Counted from the first letter of the stretch, positions 1 through 7,221 are shown. The stretch: 8,091 nt of DNA from Chloroflexota bacterium (GCA_016875975.1 VGOF01000059.1:1-8091); one strand, 5' to 3'. Program-made: numbers and translations. The notes: generated by a model from the letters alone, not told the origin.

Positions 1-1414
1 TTCAGCCCTGGTCACAGACCTCCACGAAATAACCAATGTAGCAGGCTTCGAAGGCATCAACTTCGTGGTGAACTGGGCACAGAAGCTGCCATTGGACATG
101 TTTTTCATGGCGCCGTCCTGCGTTCCAGCCACTCACATGGAGACTGCCGGTGCCAAGATGGATGCCAGCGACATCAAGAAAGCCCTCAGGCTGCCTGATT
201 TCCTGGGTCTGGGCGAAATGATGAATTTCCCCGGAGTCATAAACGGCGACAAGCACGTCCTGAGCATCATAAACGCCGCCAAGGGCAAGGTCATCGACGG
301 CCATGCTCCAGGAGTCACCAATAAGCATCTCACTTCCTACATAGCGGCGGGGATTTCCTCCGACCACGAATGCACCGCAACAGAAGAGGGTAGGGAAAAA
401 CTAAGAAAAGGCATGTACCTTATGATACGTGAGGGCTCCTCGGCAAAGAACCTGGACGCTCTACTGCCATTGGTCAACGATAAGACCTATAAGCGATGCC
501 TCCTGGTAGTAGATGATAGCAGTTGCTCCGATTTGCTTAATGATGGAGACATCGATGCTGTAGTCAGGAAAGCAATCCAGAAAGGCCTCGACCCCGTACG
601 GGCAATCCAACTAGCCACCATCAACGCCGCCGAGCACTTCAGGCTCTACGACCGGGGCGCTATTTGCCCAGGCTACATCGCCAACCTCATCACCATCACA
701 AACCTACCCAGACTGGAAATTAACATGGTCTTCTACAAGGGACGCCTGGTCGCCAGAGAAGGCAACCCACTGTTCAAACCACCCAGGATATCAGCAACAG
801 AAATGTCTGACACCATCCACGTTAAACCCTTCAATATCAACGCCCTTAGCATTCCTGCAAAAGAAGGAACATTCCCCGTCATTGAAATCGTCCCAGGCCA
901 GATAATCACCAAGAAAAGAGTGGAGAGGGTCAAAATTAAAGACGGCGCCATTGCCCCGGACATAGACGAGGACATCCTCAAACTAGTCGTGGTGGAGAGA
1001 CACAAGGCCACCGGCAACATCGGCCGCGGCTTGGTCAAAGGCTTCGGCCTCAAACGCGGTGCATTGGCATCATCCATCGCCCACGATTCCCATAATATAG
1101 TTGCAGTGGGCACTAATGACCAGGACATCTATAGTGCAATCAAAGAAGTAGAGAAGATGCACGGCGGCCTGGTAGTCTGCAGCGATGGCAAAATCCTGGC
1201 ATCGCTTCCCCTCCCAGTTGCTGGCCTGCTCTCGCCAGAGCCACTAGAAACAGTGGCTAAAAAGTTCGAAAAGGTGGAGAAGACAGCCGCCGGATTAGGC
1301 TGTCTGCCACCAGCACCTTTTGCCCTGCTTTCCTTCATTGCGCTCCCTGTCATCCCAGAGCTAAGATTGACAGACATGGGCATAGTCGACGTGCTGGAAT
1401 TCAAACTCATCTAA
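1..1414 (+). CDS. ade: Adenine deaminase, 5'-truncated by window edge
   Basis: This is the C-terminal part (470 codons read from base 2) of an adenine deaminase, which hydrolyses adenine to hypoxanthine and ammonia in purine salvage. It is an amidohydrolase-superfamily metalloenzyme of the cytoplasm. Family signatures in order (numbered from the first visible residue) are MAPSCVPAT at about 37-44, GLGEMM near 69-74, DGHAPG at 99-104, SDHE near 120-123, GMYLMIREGS, the NAAEHF segment, and the C-terminal-domain motif AHDSHN at 360-365, ending in ALPVIPELRLTD. Family members are usually about 570-600 residues, so roughly 100-130 residues, including the N-terminal HxH metal motif, lie upstream of the window. 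Two oddities are visible: the usual DD-K/R-H/N-type motif reads DDSS at about 171-174, and the usual APGY-AD segment reads CPGYIAN. The frame is otherwise intact to TAA. It is followed after 19 bases by the nitronate monooxygenase gene, so the two are probably co-transcribed. The family assignment is secure; full catalytic competence is not. Confidence 0.93.
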   Translation, partial: SALVTDLHEITNVAGFEGINFVVNWAQKLPLDMFFMAPSCVPATHMETAGAKMDASDIKKALRLPDFLGLGEMMNFPGVINGDKHVLSIINAAKGKVIDGHAPGVTNKHLTSYIAAGISSDHECTATEEGREKLRKGMYLMIREGSSAKNLDALLPLVNDKTYKRCLLVVDDSSCSDLLNDGDIDAVVRKAIQKGLDPVRAIQLATINAAEHFRLYDRGAICPGYIANLITITNLPRLEINMVFYKGRLVAREGNPLFKPPRISATEMSDTIHVKPFNINALSIPAKEGTFPVIEIVPGQIITKKRVERVKIKDGAIAPDIDEDILKLVVVERHKATGNIGRGLVKGFGLKRGALASSIAHDSHNIVAVGTNDQDIYSAIKEVEKMHGGLVVCSDGKILASLPLPVAGLLSPEPLETVAKKFEKVEKTAAGLGCLPPAPFALLSFIALPVIPELRLTDMGIVDVLEFKLI

Positions 1415-1419
1415 ACAAC

Positions 1420-1424
1420 GGAGG
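1420..1424 (+). promoter_or_regulatory. Ribosome binding site of the nitronate monooxygenase gene
   Basis: GGAGG lies 9 bases before the ATG at 1434, within the 19-base gap after the adenine deaminase stop. It fixes the start codon and supports translation from a shared transcript. Confidence 0.8.
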
Positions 1425-1433
1425 TTTCGTATA

Positions 1434-2393
1434 ATGAACAGAACCAGACTTTGTGACCTGCTGGGCATCCAATTTCCCATAATCCAGGGAGGAATGGTCT
1501 GGATCGCCAACGTCGAGCTAGCCGCAGCGGTCTCCAATGCCGGCGGCTTGGGCCTCATCAGCCACACTGCAGGACTGGACAAGAGCAGTGACCAGATAGC
1601 CAGCTTAAAGCAGCAAATCAAAAAAGCAAGGAGTCTAACTTCTAAGCCCTTCGGTATAAACCTGCCACTACAAATGCCAGGCATCGAAGACCTGATAGAT
1701 GCGGTCATCAGCGAAAAGGTAGGCATAGTAGTTACGGCTGCCGGAAACCCCGCCACTTTTACCGCCCAACTCAAAGAAGCAGGCATAAAAGTTCTCCACG
1801 TTGTAGCTTCCGTAAAACATGCCCAGAGCGCAGAGAAGAAGGGGGTTGACGCAGTTATCGCCGAAGGATACGAAGCCGGAGGACACAACGGCCTGGACGA
1901 GCTTACCACCTTCGTTCTTGTCCCGCAGGTAGCAGATGCCGTCAAGGTTCCTGTAGTAGCTGCCGGCGGTATTGCCGATGCCAGGGGAGTAGTAGCAGCG
2001 CTGGCACTGGGCGCTGACGGAGTTCAAATGGGCACCCGCTTCGTAGCTACCACCGAATGCATCGCCCACCAGAACTTCAAAGAGGCCATAGTAAAAGCCA
2101 GCGATACAGATACCGTCATCACCGGCAGAAGAATAGGGCCTACCAGGATACTAAAGAACCCGGTAGCCGAAAAGCTACTGGAAATGGAGTCCGCTGGAGC
2201 CTCGGCAGAGGAGATGGTCGCCTTTATCGGCCTAGAGAGCCGCTCCCGACTGGGCCAGGTAGAAGGCGACCTGATAAACGGCCAGGGACACTGCGGCGCT
2301 ATTGCTGGAATGATAAAAGAGATTCAGAGCGTCAGCGATGTGATGCAAGGCATCATCCAAAACTACGATGCGGTGGTTAGAAGCCTGAAATAG
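1434..2393 (+). CDS. Nitronate monooxygenase / FabK-like FMN-dependent TIM-barrel protein
   Basis: This 319-residue protein belongs to the 2-nitropropane dioxygenase family, flavin (FMN) TIM-barrel enzymes that include nitronate monooxygenases and the enoyl-ACP reductase FabK. Nitronate monooxygenases oxidise alkyl nitronates with oxygen; FabK reduces enoyl-ACP with NAD(P)H. Seen in the sequence are the N-terminal PIIQGGMVWIAN strand (about 15-26), AVSNAGGLGLI (32-42), FGINLPL (73-79), AEGYEAGGHNG (143-153) with the His of the family active site at 151, VVAAGGIADARG (174-185) and GADGVQMGTRF (193-203), the last two being phosphate/FMN-binding loops. Length matches the family (about 310-360). 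A GGAGG ribosome site precedes the ATG. It sits 19 bases after adenine deaminase and is probably in the same operon; no pathway link is evident. It converges on the receiver-protein gene, 21 bases away. The family is certain, but nitronate oxidation versus enoyl reduction cannot be settled here, so no gene symbol is given. Confidence 0.9.
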   Translation: MNRTRLCDLLGIQFPIIQGGMVWIANVELAAAVSNAGGLGLISHTAGLDKSSDQIASLKQQIKKARSLTSKPFGINLPLQMPGIEDLIDAVISEKVGIVVTAAGNPATFTAQLKEAGIKVLHVVASVKHAQSAEKKGVDAVIAEGYEAGGHNGLDELTTFVLVPQVADAVKVPVVAAGGIADARGVVAALALGADGVQMGTRFVATTECIAHQNFKEAIVKASDTDTVITGRRIGPTRILKNPVAEKLLEMESAGASAEEMVAFIGLESRSRLGQVEGDLINGQGHCGAIAGMIKEIQSVSDVMQGIIQNYDAVVRSLK

Positions 2394-2394
2394 C

Positions 2395-2428
2395 AAAGAG
2401 CACCAGCGCCCAGGCTAGCAGGCTCTTT
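2395..2428. terminator. Possible weak bidirectional terminator between convergent genes
   Basis: AAAGAGC at 2395-2401 and GCTCTTT at 2422-2428 form a 7-bp inverted repeat around a 20-base loop, followed on the plus strand by a short T run (2426-2429). It starts just past the nitronate monooxygenase stop and reaches into the 3' end of the convergent receiver gene. The location suits a shared terminator, but the loop is long and the T tract short, so this is tentative. Confidence 0.35.
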
Positions 2429-2807
2429 TGGCTTTGGTTCGGCTACTTTGCGCCAGTACCCTTATCCCTTCGAGTAAATCCTGGCGCCTGCAGTCTTTTG
2501 TAAGATACCAGCTAGCGCCAGCAGCCAATGCGCCACCTACATAATCACCATAAACCGTCAAGAATAAGACCTTCACCCCCGGAAGGCTCTGTTTTATGCG
2601 CTTGGTTGCCTCAGTGCCATCCATCACCGGCATCTGGGCATCCATAAGTATCACATCAGGACGCAGTTCCTCTGCCTTGGCCACAGCATCCAGCCCGTCG
2701 GTCGCCTGCCCTATTACCTCGATATCAGGCTGTGGCTCAAGAATGCTCTTAAGCCCTTCCCTGACCACTTCATTATCGTCGACCAACAGTACCTTTATCT
2801 TTTCCAT
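2415..2807 (-). CDS. Stand-alone receiver-domain (CheY-like) response regulator
   Basis: This 130-residue protein is a single phosphoacceptor receiver domain. The set of conserved residues is complete: acidic pair D10/D11, phospho-acceptor D56 in LMDAQMPVMDG, switch T84, and K104 in YLTKD. The domain ends near residue 120 and is followed only by a short basic tail (SSRTKAKRAC); no DNA-binding or enzymatic output domain is present, and there is no room for one before the convergent gene. Its receiver resembles that of the neighbouring NarL-type regulator (shared VREGL, KA-EL-PDV-LMD and MDG blocks), suggesting duplication with loss of the output domain. The start is placed at the ATG at 2807 because GGGAGG lies 4 bases upstream; an in-frame ATG at 2819 would overlap that site and is less likely. 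It may be phosphorylated by the nearby kinase and act as a phosphate sink or protein-protein regulator, but that is inference. Confidence 0.88.
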   Translation of the reverse strand: MEKIKVLLVDDNEVVREGLKSILEPQPDIEVIGQATDGLDAVAKAEELRPDVILMDAQMPVMDGTEATKRIKQSLPGVKVLFLTVYGDYVGGALAAGASWYLTKDCRRQDLLEGIRVLAQSSRTKAKRAC

Positions 2808-2811
2808 TATG

Positions 2812-2817
2812 CCTCCC
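2812..2817 (-). promoter_or_regulatory. Ribosome binding site deciding the receiver-protein start
   Basis: GGGAGG on the minus strand lies 4 bases before the ATG at 2807. The other in-frame ATG (2819-2817) overlaps this element and has no purine-rich site of its own as good, so 2807 is the favoured start. The spacing is a little short. Confidence 0.6.
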
Positions 2818-2892
2818 ATAATACGCGGACTCGCCTGCGCTCAAACGCCATAAATCCAACCTGCTGGCATCAAAGCCAACTATTCGTTTATC

Positions 2893-2920
2893 AGTTTACC
2901 TTCCCCAATTCAATTCACAA
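2893..2920 (-). promoter_or_regulatory. Candidate weak promoter for the receiver-protein gene
   Basis: On the minus strand, TTGTGA (2920-2915) and TAAACT (2898-2893) are spaced by 16 bases, each matching 4 of 6 sigma-70 consensus positions. They lie in the 187-base gap between the two regulator genes, about 85 bases upstream of the receiver gene. A second poor pairing (TTGAAT with TAAACG) overlaps it. The gap is large enough for an independent promoter, but the match is weak. Confidence 0.25.
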
Positions 2921-2988
2921 TCAGAACAACGGGTGGTTTTATCATAGAAAAGGGATGACTTTGGGGTCGTACTTTCTGCCGATGCATA

Positions 2989-3008
2989 AGTCATACTTCA
3001 GTATGATT
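2989..3008. repeat. Inverted repeat at the 3' end of the NarL-type regulator gene
   Basis: CATACT (2992-2997) and AGTATG (3000-3005) are perfect inverted arms around TC. The pairing extends by T/A, a G-T wobble and A/T to about 9 bp, covering the regulator stop codon. On the minus strand it immediately follows the last sense codon. No T tract follows, so it is not a classical intrinsic terminator; it could be an mRNA-stabilising hairpin or a dyad protein-binding site. Confidence 0.45.
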
Positions 3009-3651
3009 AAAGGCTGATGATGCCCCTCTTCAGCGCCTCAGTCACCGCACCTGTGCGGTCATTCACGCCCAGCTTCTGGAATATGTTGCTGATATGCGTT
3101 TTCACCGTGCTCTGAGAGATATGGAGCATAGCGCCGATCTCCTTGTTGGCAGCGCCTTTGGCCATAAGCTGCAACACCTCCATCTCACGCTCAGAAAGCT
3201 CATCGCTCGATGGTGCCCTACGGGACAACTCCGTCAAACGGTCCAGCACCTTGGATGCTACTACCGGCTGGATCAGCGATTCGCCAAGGTGAACAGCTCT
3301 TATCGCTTTGAACAAATCTTCCCTGGGGGCATCCTTCAGTAGATACGCCCTGGCACCAGCCGCAATTCCCCGAAAGATATAGTCATCATCGCTATAAGTA
3401 GTCAATATCACAAATTTCGTATCAGGTTTGGCTTCTCTTATCTGGTTCATAGCCTCCACACCATCCATCTCTGGCATACGCAAATCCATCAGAACCACAT
3501 CCGGGCTAAGTTCTTTGGCTTTGCTGACTGCCTCTACCCCATTCCCTGCTTCCCCCACCACCACAAAGTCTCGTTCACGCTTCAGCATAGACAGAAGCCC
3601 TTCCCTCACATACGGATGATCATCGGCAATAAGTATCTTTATAGGCTCCAC
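3007..3651 (-). CDS. NarL/LuxR-family response regulator
   Basis: This 214-residue two-component transcription factor has an N-terminal receiver domain (about 1-120) with D10/D11, phospho-acceptor D56 (LMDLRMPEMDG), T84 and K106 (YLLKD). A linker follows, then a C-terminal LuxR/GerE helix-turn-helix domain (about 150-212) with LSEREMEVLQLMAKGAANKE and the recognition-helix segment STVKTHISNIFQKL. Length is typical. The start codon is GTG at 3651, 7 bases after a perfect AGGAGG (3664-3659) lying inside the end of the kinase gene. The two genes overlap by 13 bases, so translation is probably coupled and the upstream kinase is almost certainly the cognate phosphodonor. Phosphorylation should promote dimerisation and DNA binding; the target genes cannot be read from this window. 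Confidence 0.95.
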   Translation of the reverse strand: MEPIKILIADDHPYVREGLLSMLKRERDFVVVGEAGNGVEAVSKAKELSPDVVLMDLRMPEMDGVEAMNQIREAKPDTKFVILTTYSDDDYIFRGIAAGARAYLLKDAPREDLFKAIRAVHLGESLIQPVVASKVLDRLTELSRRAPSSDELSEREMEVLQLMAKGAANKEIGAMLHISQSTVKTHISNIFQKLGVNDRTGAVTEALKRGIISL

Positions 3652-5786
3652 GATTGCACCTCCTGTCCAGTAGGCACCACTACCCTGACCAGCGTTCCTT
3701 TTCTCTTCGTGCTCTGCAATTCGAAAATGCCACCCAAACCCCTGGCACGCTCTTGCATACTGGTCAGGCCGAACCTGCGCTCTTTCCTGGTGGTTTCGCC
3801 GATGGTCTCTGCCTTAAAGCCAACCCCATTATCGCGCACAGTCAACGCCACTGACTGGTCATCGAAACCTAAACTGATCTCCACTGCGGTAGCCCTGGCA
3901 TGTTTCCTCACATTGGTCAACGCCTCCTGGCAGATACGCAAGAGACCAGCCTCCAAATCTGGCGAAAGGTCGCGCCTTTCTCCTGTTACCGCAAAACGAG
4001 CATCAATACCAGTCTCGTGGGAAAACCTGACCACCTCCTGTTTCAACGCATCGGCAAGCCTGACTTTCTCCAGAGCCTGCGGGCGCAAATTCCAAACTGA
4101 ACGCCGCGCTTCAGCAAGGCTCTTACGTGCCAGACCCGCTGCCTGCGTAATATGCCGCTCCACATCCTTGCTATCATGGCTTAACGACTGTTCCGCTGCC
4201 TCTAGCTGGAGAATGATGCCAGTAAAACCCTGAGCCAGGGTATCATGGATTTCTCTCGCCATGCGGTTACGCTCTTCCATCACTGCAATCTGCCGCGTTT
4301 CAGCATAAAGACGAGCATTCTCTATGGCCACTGCAAGCTGGTCAGCAATAGTCTGGGCAGTAAACACATCAGCCTCATCAAAGGCATTTATCTCCGTGCT
4401 CTCGATATCCAGCACACCCAGAATCTCATTGCCTATCTTCACCGCCACCGCCAGCTCAGCCCTGATATCGCTTAATTCTTTGACCGGCCGATACCTTGGC
4501 TCTTCTCCAACATCATTGGCCAACAGCACCTTCCCAGTTTTGGCCACCCAACCCACAACCCCTTCCTCATCGACCTCCAACGGCACGCTCACTGGAATCA
4601 CCCCCCCCTGTCCACTCACACTCAACGCCTTAAGCGCCAGTTTCCCAGACCCCGGCTCGAACAGAAAGATATTCACATTATGGTAATGGAAAGTCTCACG
4701 AAGCATGTTTCCCACGTAGGGTATCAGCTCGTCCAGCTCCACGATGGAGCTGATTCTGCGGCTGACCTCGTTTATGGTGCGAAGTTGCTCAGCGCGCTGC
4801 CGCTCCTGCTTAGTTCGCTCCTCCACCTTCTGTTCCAGGTTGCTATAAGACTCCTTCAATGCCCTGGCCATAGCATTGAACTGTTCGGCTAGTTGCTGTA
4901 GCTCATCGCCAGTCGCCACCTTGATGCTGTAGCCCAGTTGTCCTTTCCCTATGACTTCTGCGCCTCTGGTGAGTGCCGAAAGCGGCCGTGTGATTGCCCT
5001 GGAAAGCAAGAAAATGACCACAGCAGCCAGGAGAATCACGCCAATGCCAACCGCAAAGAATATCAATTGCGCCTTTTCCATCTGCTTCTCGATATACTCG
5101 GTAGTAGCCGCCACTGTAGCGGCTATCTCGCGCTCTGCCTCCTCAGCTGGCGCTATGAACTCGTCAGTATAGGCAGCCGCAGCTACTACAAGCTTGGTAC
5201 CTGGAACGGGGATGCAGTGCATGTACTTCCGCCGTGGGTTTTTCTGCTCATCCTCACCCCAGGTGTAGTAGCCTGAAGCTTCGCCATGGACACTCCGCTC
5301 CACAATGCTTAAGAACTGGGCTGGTTCACCAGCTATTTTGTTCAATTTCACGCCAACCATCTTAGGGTCTACATGGAAGACCACCGTCAACATGTCGTCA
5401 TAGACCATGGTATGGCCTGTTTGCCCCACACTCTGCACAGCAATATCCCTCAACTCCTTATCCTGCTCTAGTCGAGACATGTCCAGACTTGGATGGAATT
5501 GCAGATAGATATCCATCTCAGCAGCAATATACAAAGCCTTGCGCTGTATCAATGTCCTTGCCATTCCCTCCAGCGCCGAAAAACTGGTACGCACCACGCT
5601 TTCGCCCATGCGAGCAGTGTTATCCCTAGCACGATAGCCCACTTCATAAATGCTACGCGTAGCTATAGCACTGATAACCCCCAGGGAAACAAGCATCAGC
5701 GCTAAGAAGGGAATGAGAATCTTGCCCCTCAGCCCAATTGCTATTTCACGCTTGGGCATCTGTAGCCCCCATCTCTCATTGTTCAT
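3639..5786 (-). CDS. Membrane sensor histidine kinase (Cache-HAMP-GAF-HisKA_3-HATPase)
   Basis: With the ATG at 5786 this is a 715-residue sensor kinase. In order it shows TM helix 1 (about 22-43); an extracytoplasmic region (44-238) resembling a Cache-type ligand-binding domain (VFHVDPKMVGVKL, SGYYTWGEDE, KYMHCIPVPGTKLVVAAAAYTDEF); TM helix 2 (241-263); HAMP (264-316); a charged coiled coil (317-345); a GAF domain (about 345-495); a HisKA_3 dimerisation domain with H-box MAREIHDTLAQG and predicted phospho-His 514; and an HATPase domain with N-box QEALTNVRKHA (N625), DNGVGF (651-657) and a GLTSM-ER-GLGG lid region. This is the NarX/DesK-type core that pairs with NarL-type regulators, as the overlapping next gene encodes. 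Alternative starts are ATG at 5759, preceded by GGGGG, and TTG at 5849 inside the synthetase gene. The ligand is unknown; Cache domains often bind small metabolites. A run of eight G's on the coding strand lies in the GAF-coding part. Confidence 0.93.
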   Translation of the reverse strand: MNNERWGLQMPKREIAIGLRGKILIPFLALMLVSLGVISAIATRSIYEVGYRARDNTARMGESVVRTSFSALEGMARTLIQRKALYIAAEMDIYLQFHPSLDMSRLEQDKELRDIAVQSVGQTGHTMVYDDMLTVVFHVDPKMVGVKLNKIAGEPAQFLSIVERSVHGEASGYYTWGEDEQKNPRRKYMHCIPVPGTKLVVAAAAYTDEFIAPAEEAEREIAATVAATTEYIEKQMEKAQLIFFAVGIGVILLAAVVIFLLSRAITRPLSALTRGAEVIGKGQLGYSIKVATGDELQQLAEQFNAMARALKESYSNLEQKVEERTKQERQRAEQLRTINEVSRRISSIVELDELIPYVGNMLRETFHYHNVNIFLFEPGSGKLALKALSVSGQGGVIPVSVPLEVDEEGVVGWVAKTGKVLLANDVGEEPRYRPVKELSDIRAELAVAVKIGNEILGVLDIESTEINAFDEADVFTAQTIADQLAVAIENARLYAETRQIAVMEERNRMAREIHDTLAQGFTGIILQLEAAEQSLSHDSKDVERHITQAAGLARKSLAEARRSVWNLRPQALEKVRLADALKQEVVRFSHETGIDARFAVTGERRDLSPDLEAGLLRICQEALTNVRKHARATAVEISLGFDDQSVALTVRDNGVGFKAETIGETTRKERRFGLTSMQERARGLGGIFELQSTKRKGTLVRVVVPTGQEVQSWSL

Positions 5787-5805
5787 AAGCCTGCTATCAA
5801 TCCTC

Positions 5806-7167
5806 TCAAGCGCCGACCGCCTTGGCTGACCACGTGGGCTGAGTGGCAAAGGTCTCGCCTCTCAACTTCGCCTGCAAAGTGGCCACCATGTCCTTCAATG
5901 GCAACCTTATCTGTGCCATACCATCACGCTCACGGATGGTGACTTGCTTATCTTCCAAAGACTGAAAATCGATAGTGACGCAGAACGGTGTGCCTGCCTC
6001 ATCCTGGCGACGGTACCGCCTGCCTATGCTCTGGGCATCATCATATTGCGCCATGAAATGACGACGTACCTCCGTATATACCTCCCTGGCCAGTGGCACC
6101 AGCTTCTCGTTGCGGCTCAATGGCAAGACAGCCACCTTGATAGGAGCCAGGTCACGATGCAAACGCAACACCACCCTGGTCTCGCCTTCAGCAACATCCT
6201 CATCATAAGCATCCACCAGAAAGGCCAGCACCGAACGGTCAACACCGGCCGAGGGCTCAATAACATAGGGGACGTACCGTTCATTCGTCTCCTCGTCAAA
6301 ATAATCCAGTCCTTTCCCGCTGTGCTTGGCATGTTGAGTCAGGTCAAAGTCCCCACGGTTAGCCACGCCCTCCAACTCAGACCAACCCATGGGAAACAGA
6401 TACTCGATGTCGTAGCAGTCTTTGGCATAGTGAGCCAACTCTTCCTTACCATGCTGACGCAGACGCAGAACCTCCTTTTTAATGCCCAGGTTCAAATACC
6501 AGTTGAAACGCTCCTTCACCCAGTAATCAAACCACTCATCGTCCGTCCCCGGCTTGACAAAGTACTCTATCTCCATCTGCTCAAACTCCCTGGTACGAAA
6601 GATAAAGTTGCCGGTGGTAATCTCGTTGCGAAAGGATTTGCCTATCTGAGCAATACCAAAAGGCAGCTTCTTGCGCATGGCAGAGCGCACATTTTCAAAA
6701 TTGACGAAAATGCCCTGCGCTGTCTCTGGCCGCAGATACACTATATTGGCATCATCCTCCACAGGCCCCATAAAAGTCTTGAACATCAAGTTGAACATCT
6801 TGGGTTCTGTAAGCTCTCCGCCGCACTCTGCACACTTGTCCCCGCTCAGTTGGTCAGCCCGCCACCTCAGGTGACAGTTCTTACATTCCACCAACGGGTC
6901 AGAAAAACCCTCCACGTGTCCGCTAGCCACCCATGCCTGGGGATGCATCAGAATGCTGGCATCTATACCCACCACGTCATCACGCTCCTGCACCACAGCC
7001 CGCCACCAGGCATTTCTCACATTTCGCTTCAGTTCCACCCCCAAAGGCCCATAATCCCAGCAACTACTCAACCCTCCATATATCTCACTGCTGGGAAAAA
7101 TAAAACCCCGCCGCTTACACAGCGAGACGATTTTCTCCATGTCAACTTTACTCTTCTCTTCAGACAA
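5806..7167 (-). CDS. glyS: Glycine--tRNA ligase, single-chain dimeric type
   Basis: This class II synthetase charges tRNA-Gly with glycine, and is the eukaryote/archaeal-like alpha2 form rather than the alpha2beta2 form. The 453-residue product begins with the family-typical KIVSLCKRRGFIFPSSEIYGGL. It carries a four-Cys zinc-ribbon insertion (C95, C98, C112, C115), YLRPETAQGIF (144-154), motif 2 (FRNEITTGNFIFRTREFEQME, about 179-199), motif 3 (EPSAGVDR, 304-311) and a C-terminal anticodon-binding domain (about 341-435) with DEAGTPFCVTIDF and DKQVTIRERD. The start is placed at TTG 7167 because GAGGAG lies 7 bases upstream; ATG at 7140 is the alternative. A longer reading from 7260 would run through the promoter-like elements and adds residues unlike the family. 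The sensor kinase begins 19 bases after the stop, so a shared transcript is likely. No T-box sequence is seen upstream. Confidence 0.95.
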   Translation of the reverse strand: MSEEKSKVDMEKIVSLCKRRGFIFPSSEIYGGLSSCWDYGPLGVELKRNVRNAWWRAVVQERDDVVGIDASILMHPQAWVASGHVEGFSDPLVECKNCHLRWRADQLSGDKCAECGGELTEPKMFNLMFKTFMGPVEDDANIVYLRPETAQGIFVNFENVRSAMRKKLPFGIAQIGKSFRNEITTGNFIFRTREFEQMEIEYFVKPGTDDEWFDYWVKERFNWYLNLGIKKEVLRLRQHGKEELAHYAKDCYDIEYLFPMGWSELEGVANRGDFDLTQHAKHSGKGLDYFDEETNERYVPYVIEPSAGVDRSVLAFLVDAYDEDVAEGETRVVLRLHRDLAPIKVAVLPLSRNEKLVPLAREVYTEVRRHFMAQYDDAQSIGRRYRRQDEAGTPFCVTIDFQSLEDKQVTIRERDGMAQIRLPLKDMVATLQAKLRGETFATQPTWSAKAVGA

Positions 7168-7174
7168 TTCGTAT

Positions 7175-7180
7175 CTCCTC
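7175..7180 (-). promoter_or_regulatory. Ribosome binding site supporting a TTG start for glyS
   Basis: GAGGAG on the minus strand lies 7 bases before the in-frame TTG at 7167-7165. The first in-frame ATG near it (7140) has only a diffuse purine-rich stretch upstream. This makes TTG the better start and adds nine residues before the Met. Confidence 0.65.
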
Positions 7181-7192
7181 GGAATTTCTGAA

Positions 7193-7221
7193 AGCTTATC
7201 AACTTTACCTATTAGTGTCAA
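7193..7221 (-). promoter_or_regulatory. Candidate sigma-70 promoter for the glyS-kinase-regulator block
   Basis: On the minus strand a perfect TTGACA (7221-7216) is followed after 17 bases by TAAGCT (7198-7193), a poor -10 with three consensus positions. A start near 7186 would give a very short leader just covering the GAGGAG ribosome site. The -35 is convincing, the -10 is not. Confidence 0.4.

Noticed and set aside
2394..2414. Remnant of a helix-turn-helix domain beyond the receiver-protein stop codon.
   Set aside because: Only 21 bases remain before the convergent gene's stop, too few for any domain remnant.
3616..4233. Plus-strand open frame opposite the kinase catalytic region.
   Set aside because: Composition is antisense-like (rich in Ser, Pro and Arg) and the kinase on the other strand carries clear H, N and G boxes.
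5787..5849. Longer kinase start at TTG 5849 overlapping the synthetase gene.
   Set aside because: The extra 21 residues are charged and unlike a sensor-kinase N-terminus, and they fall mostly within the synthetase coding end; the later ATGs sit closer to the first transmembrane helix.
5944..7191. Long plus-strand open frame (415 codons) opposite the glycyl-tRNA synthetase gene.
   Set aside because: Its translation shows no recognisable domain, while the opposite strand encodes a complete synthetase with all class II motifs; it is an antisense shadow.
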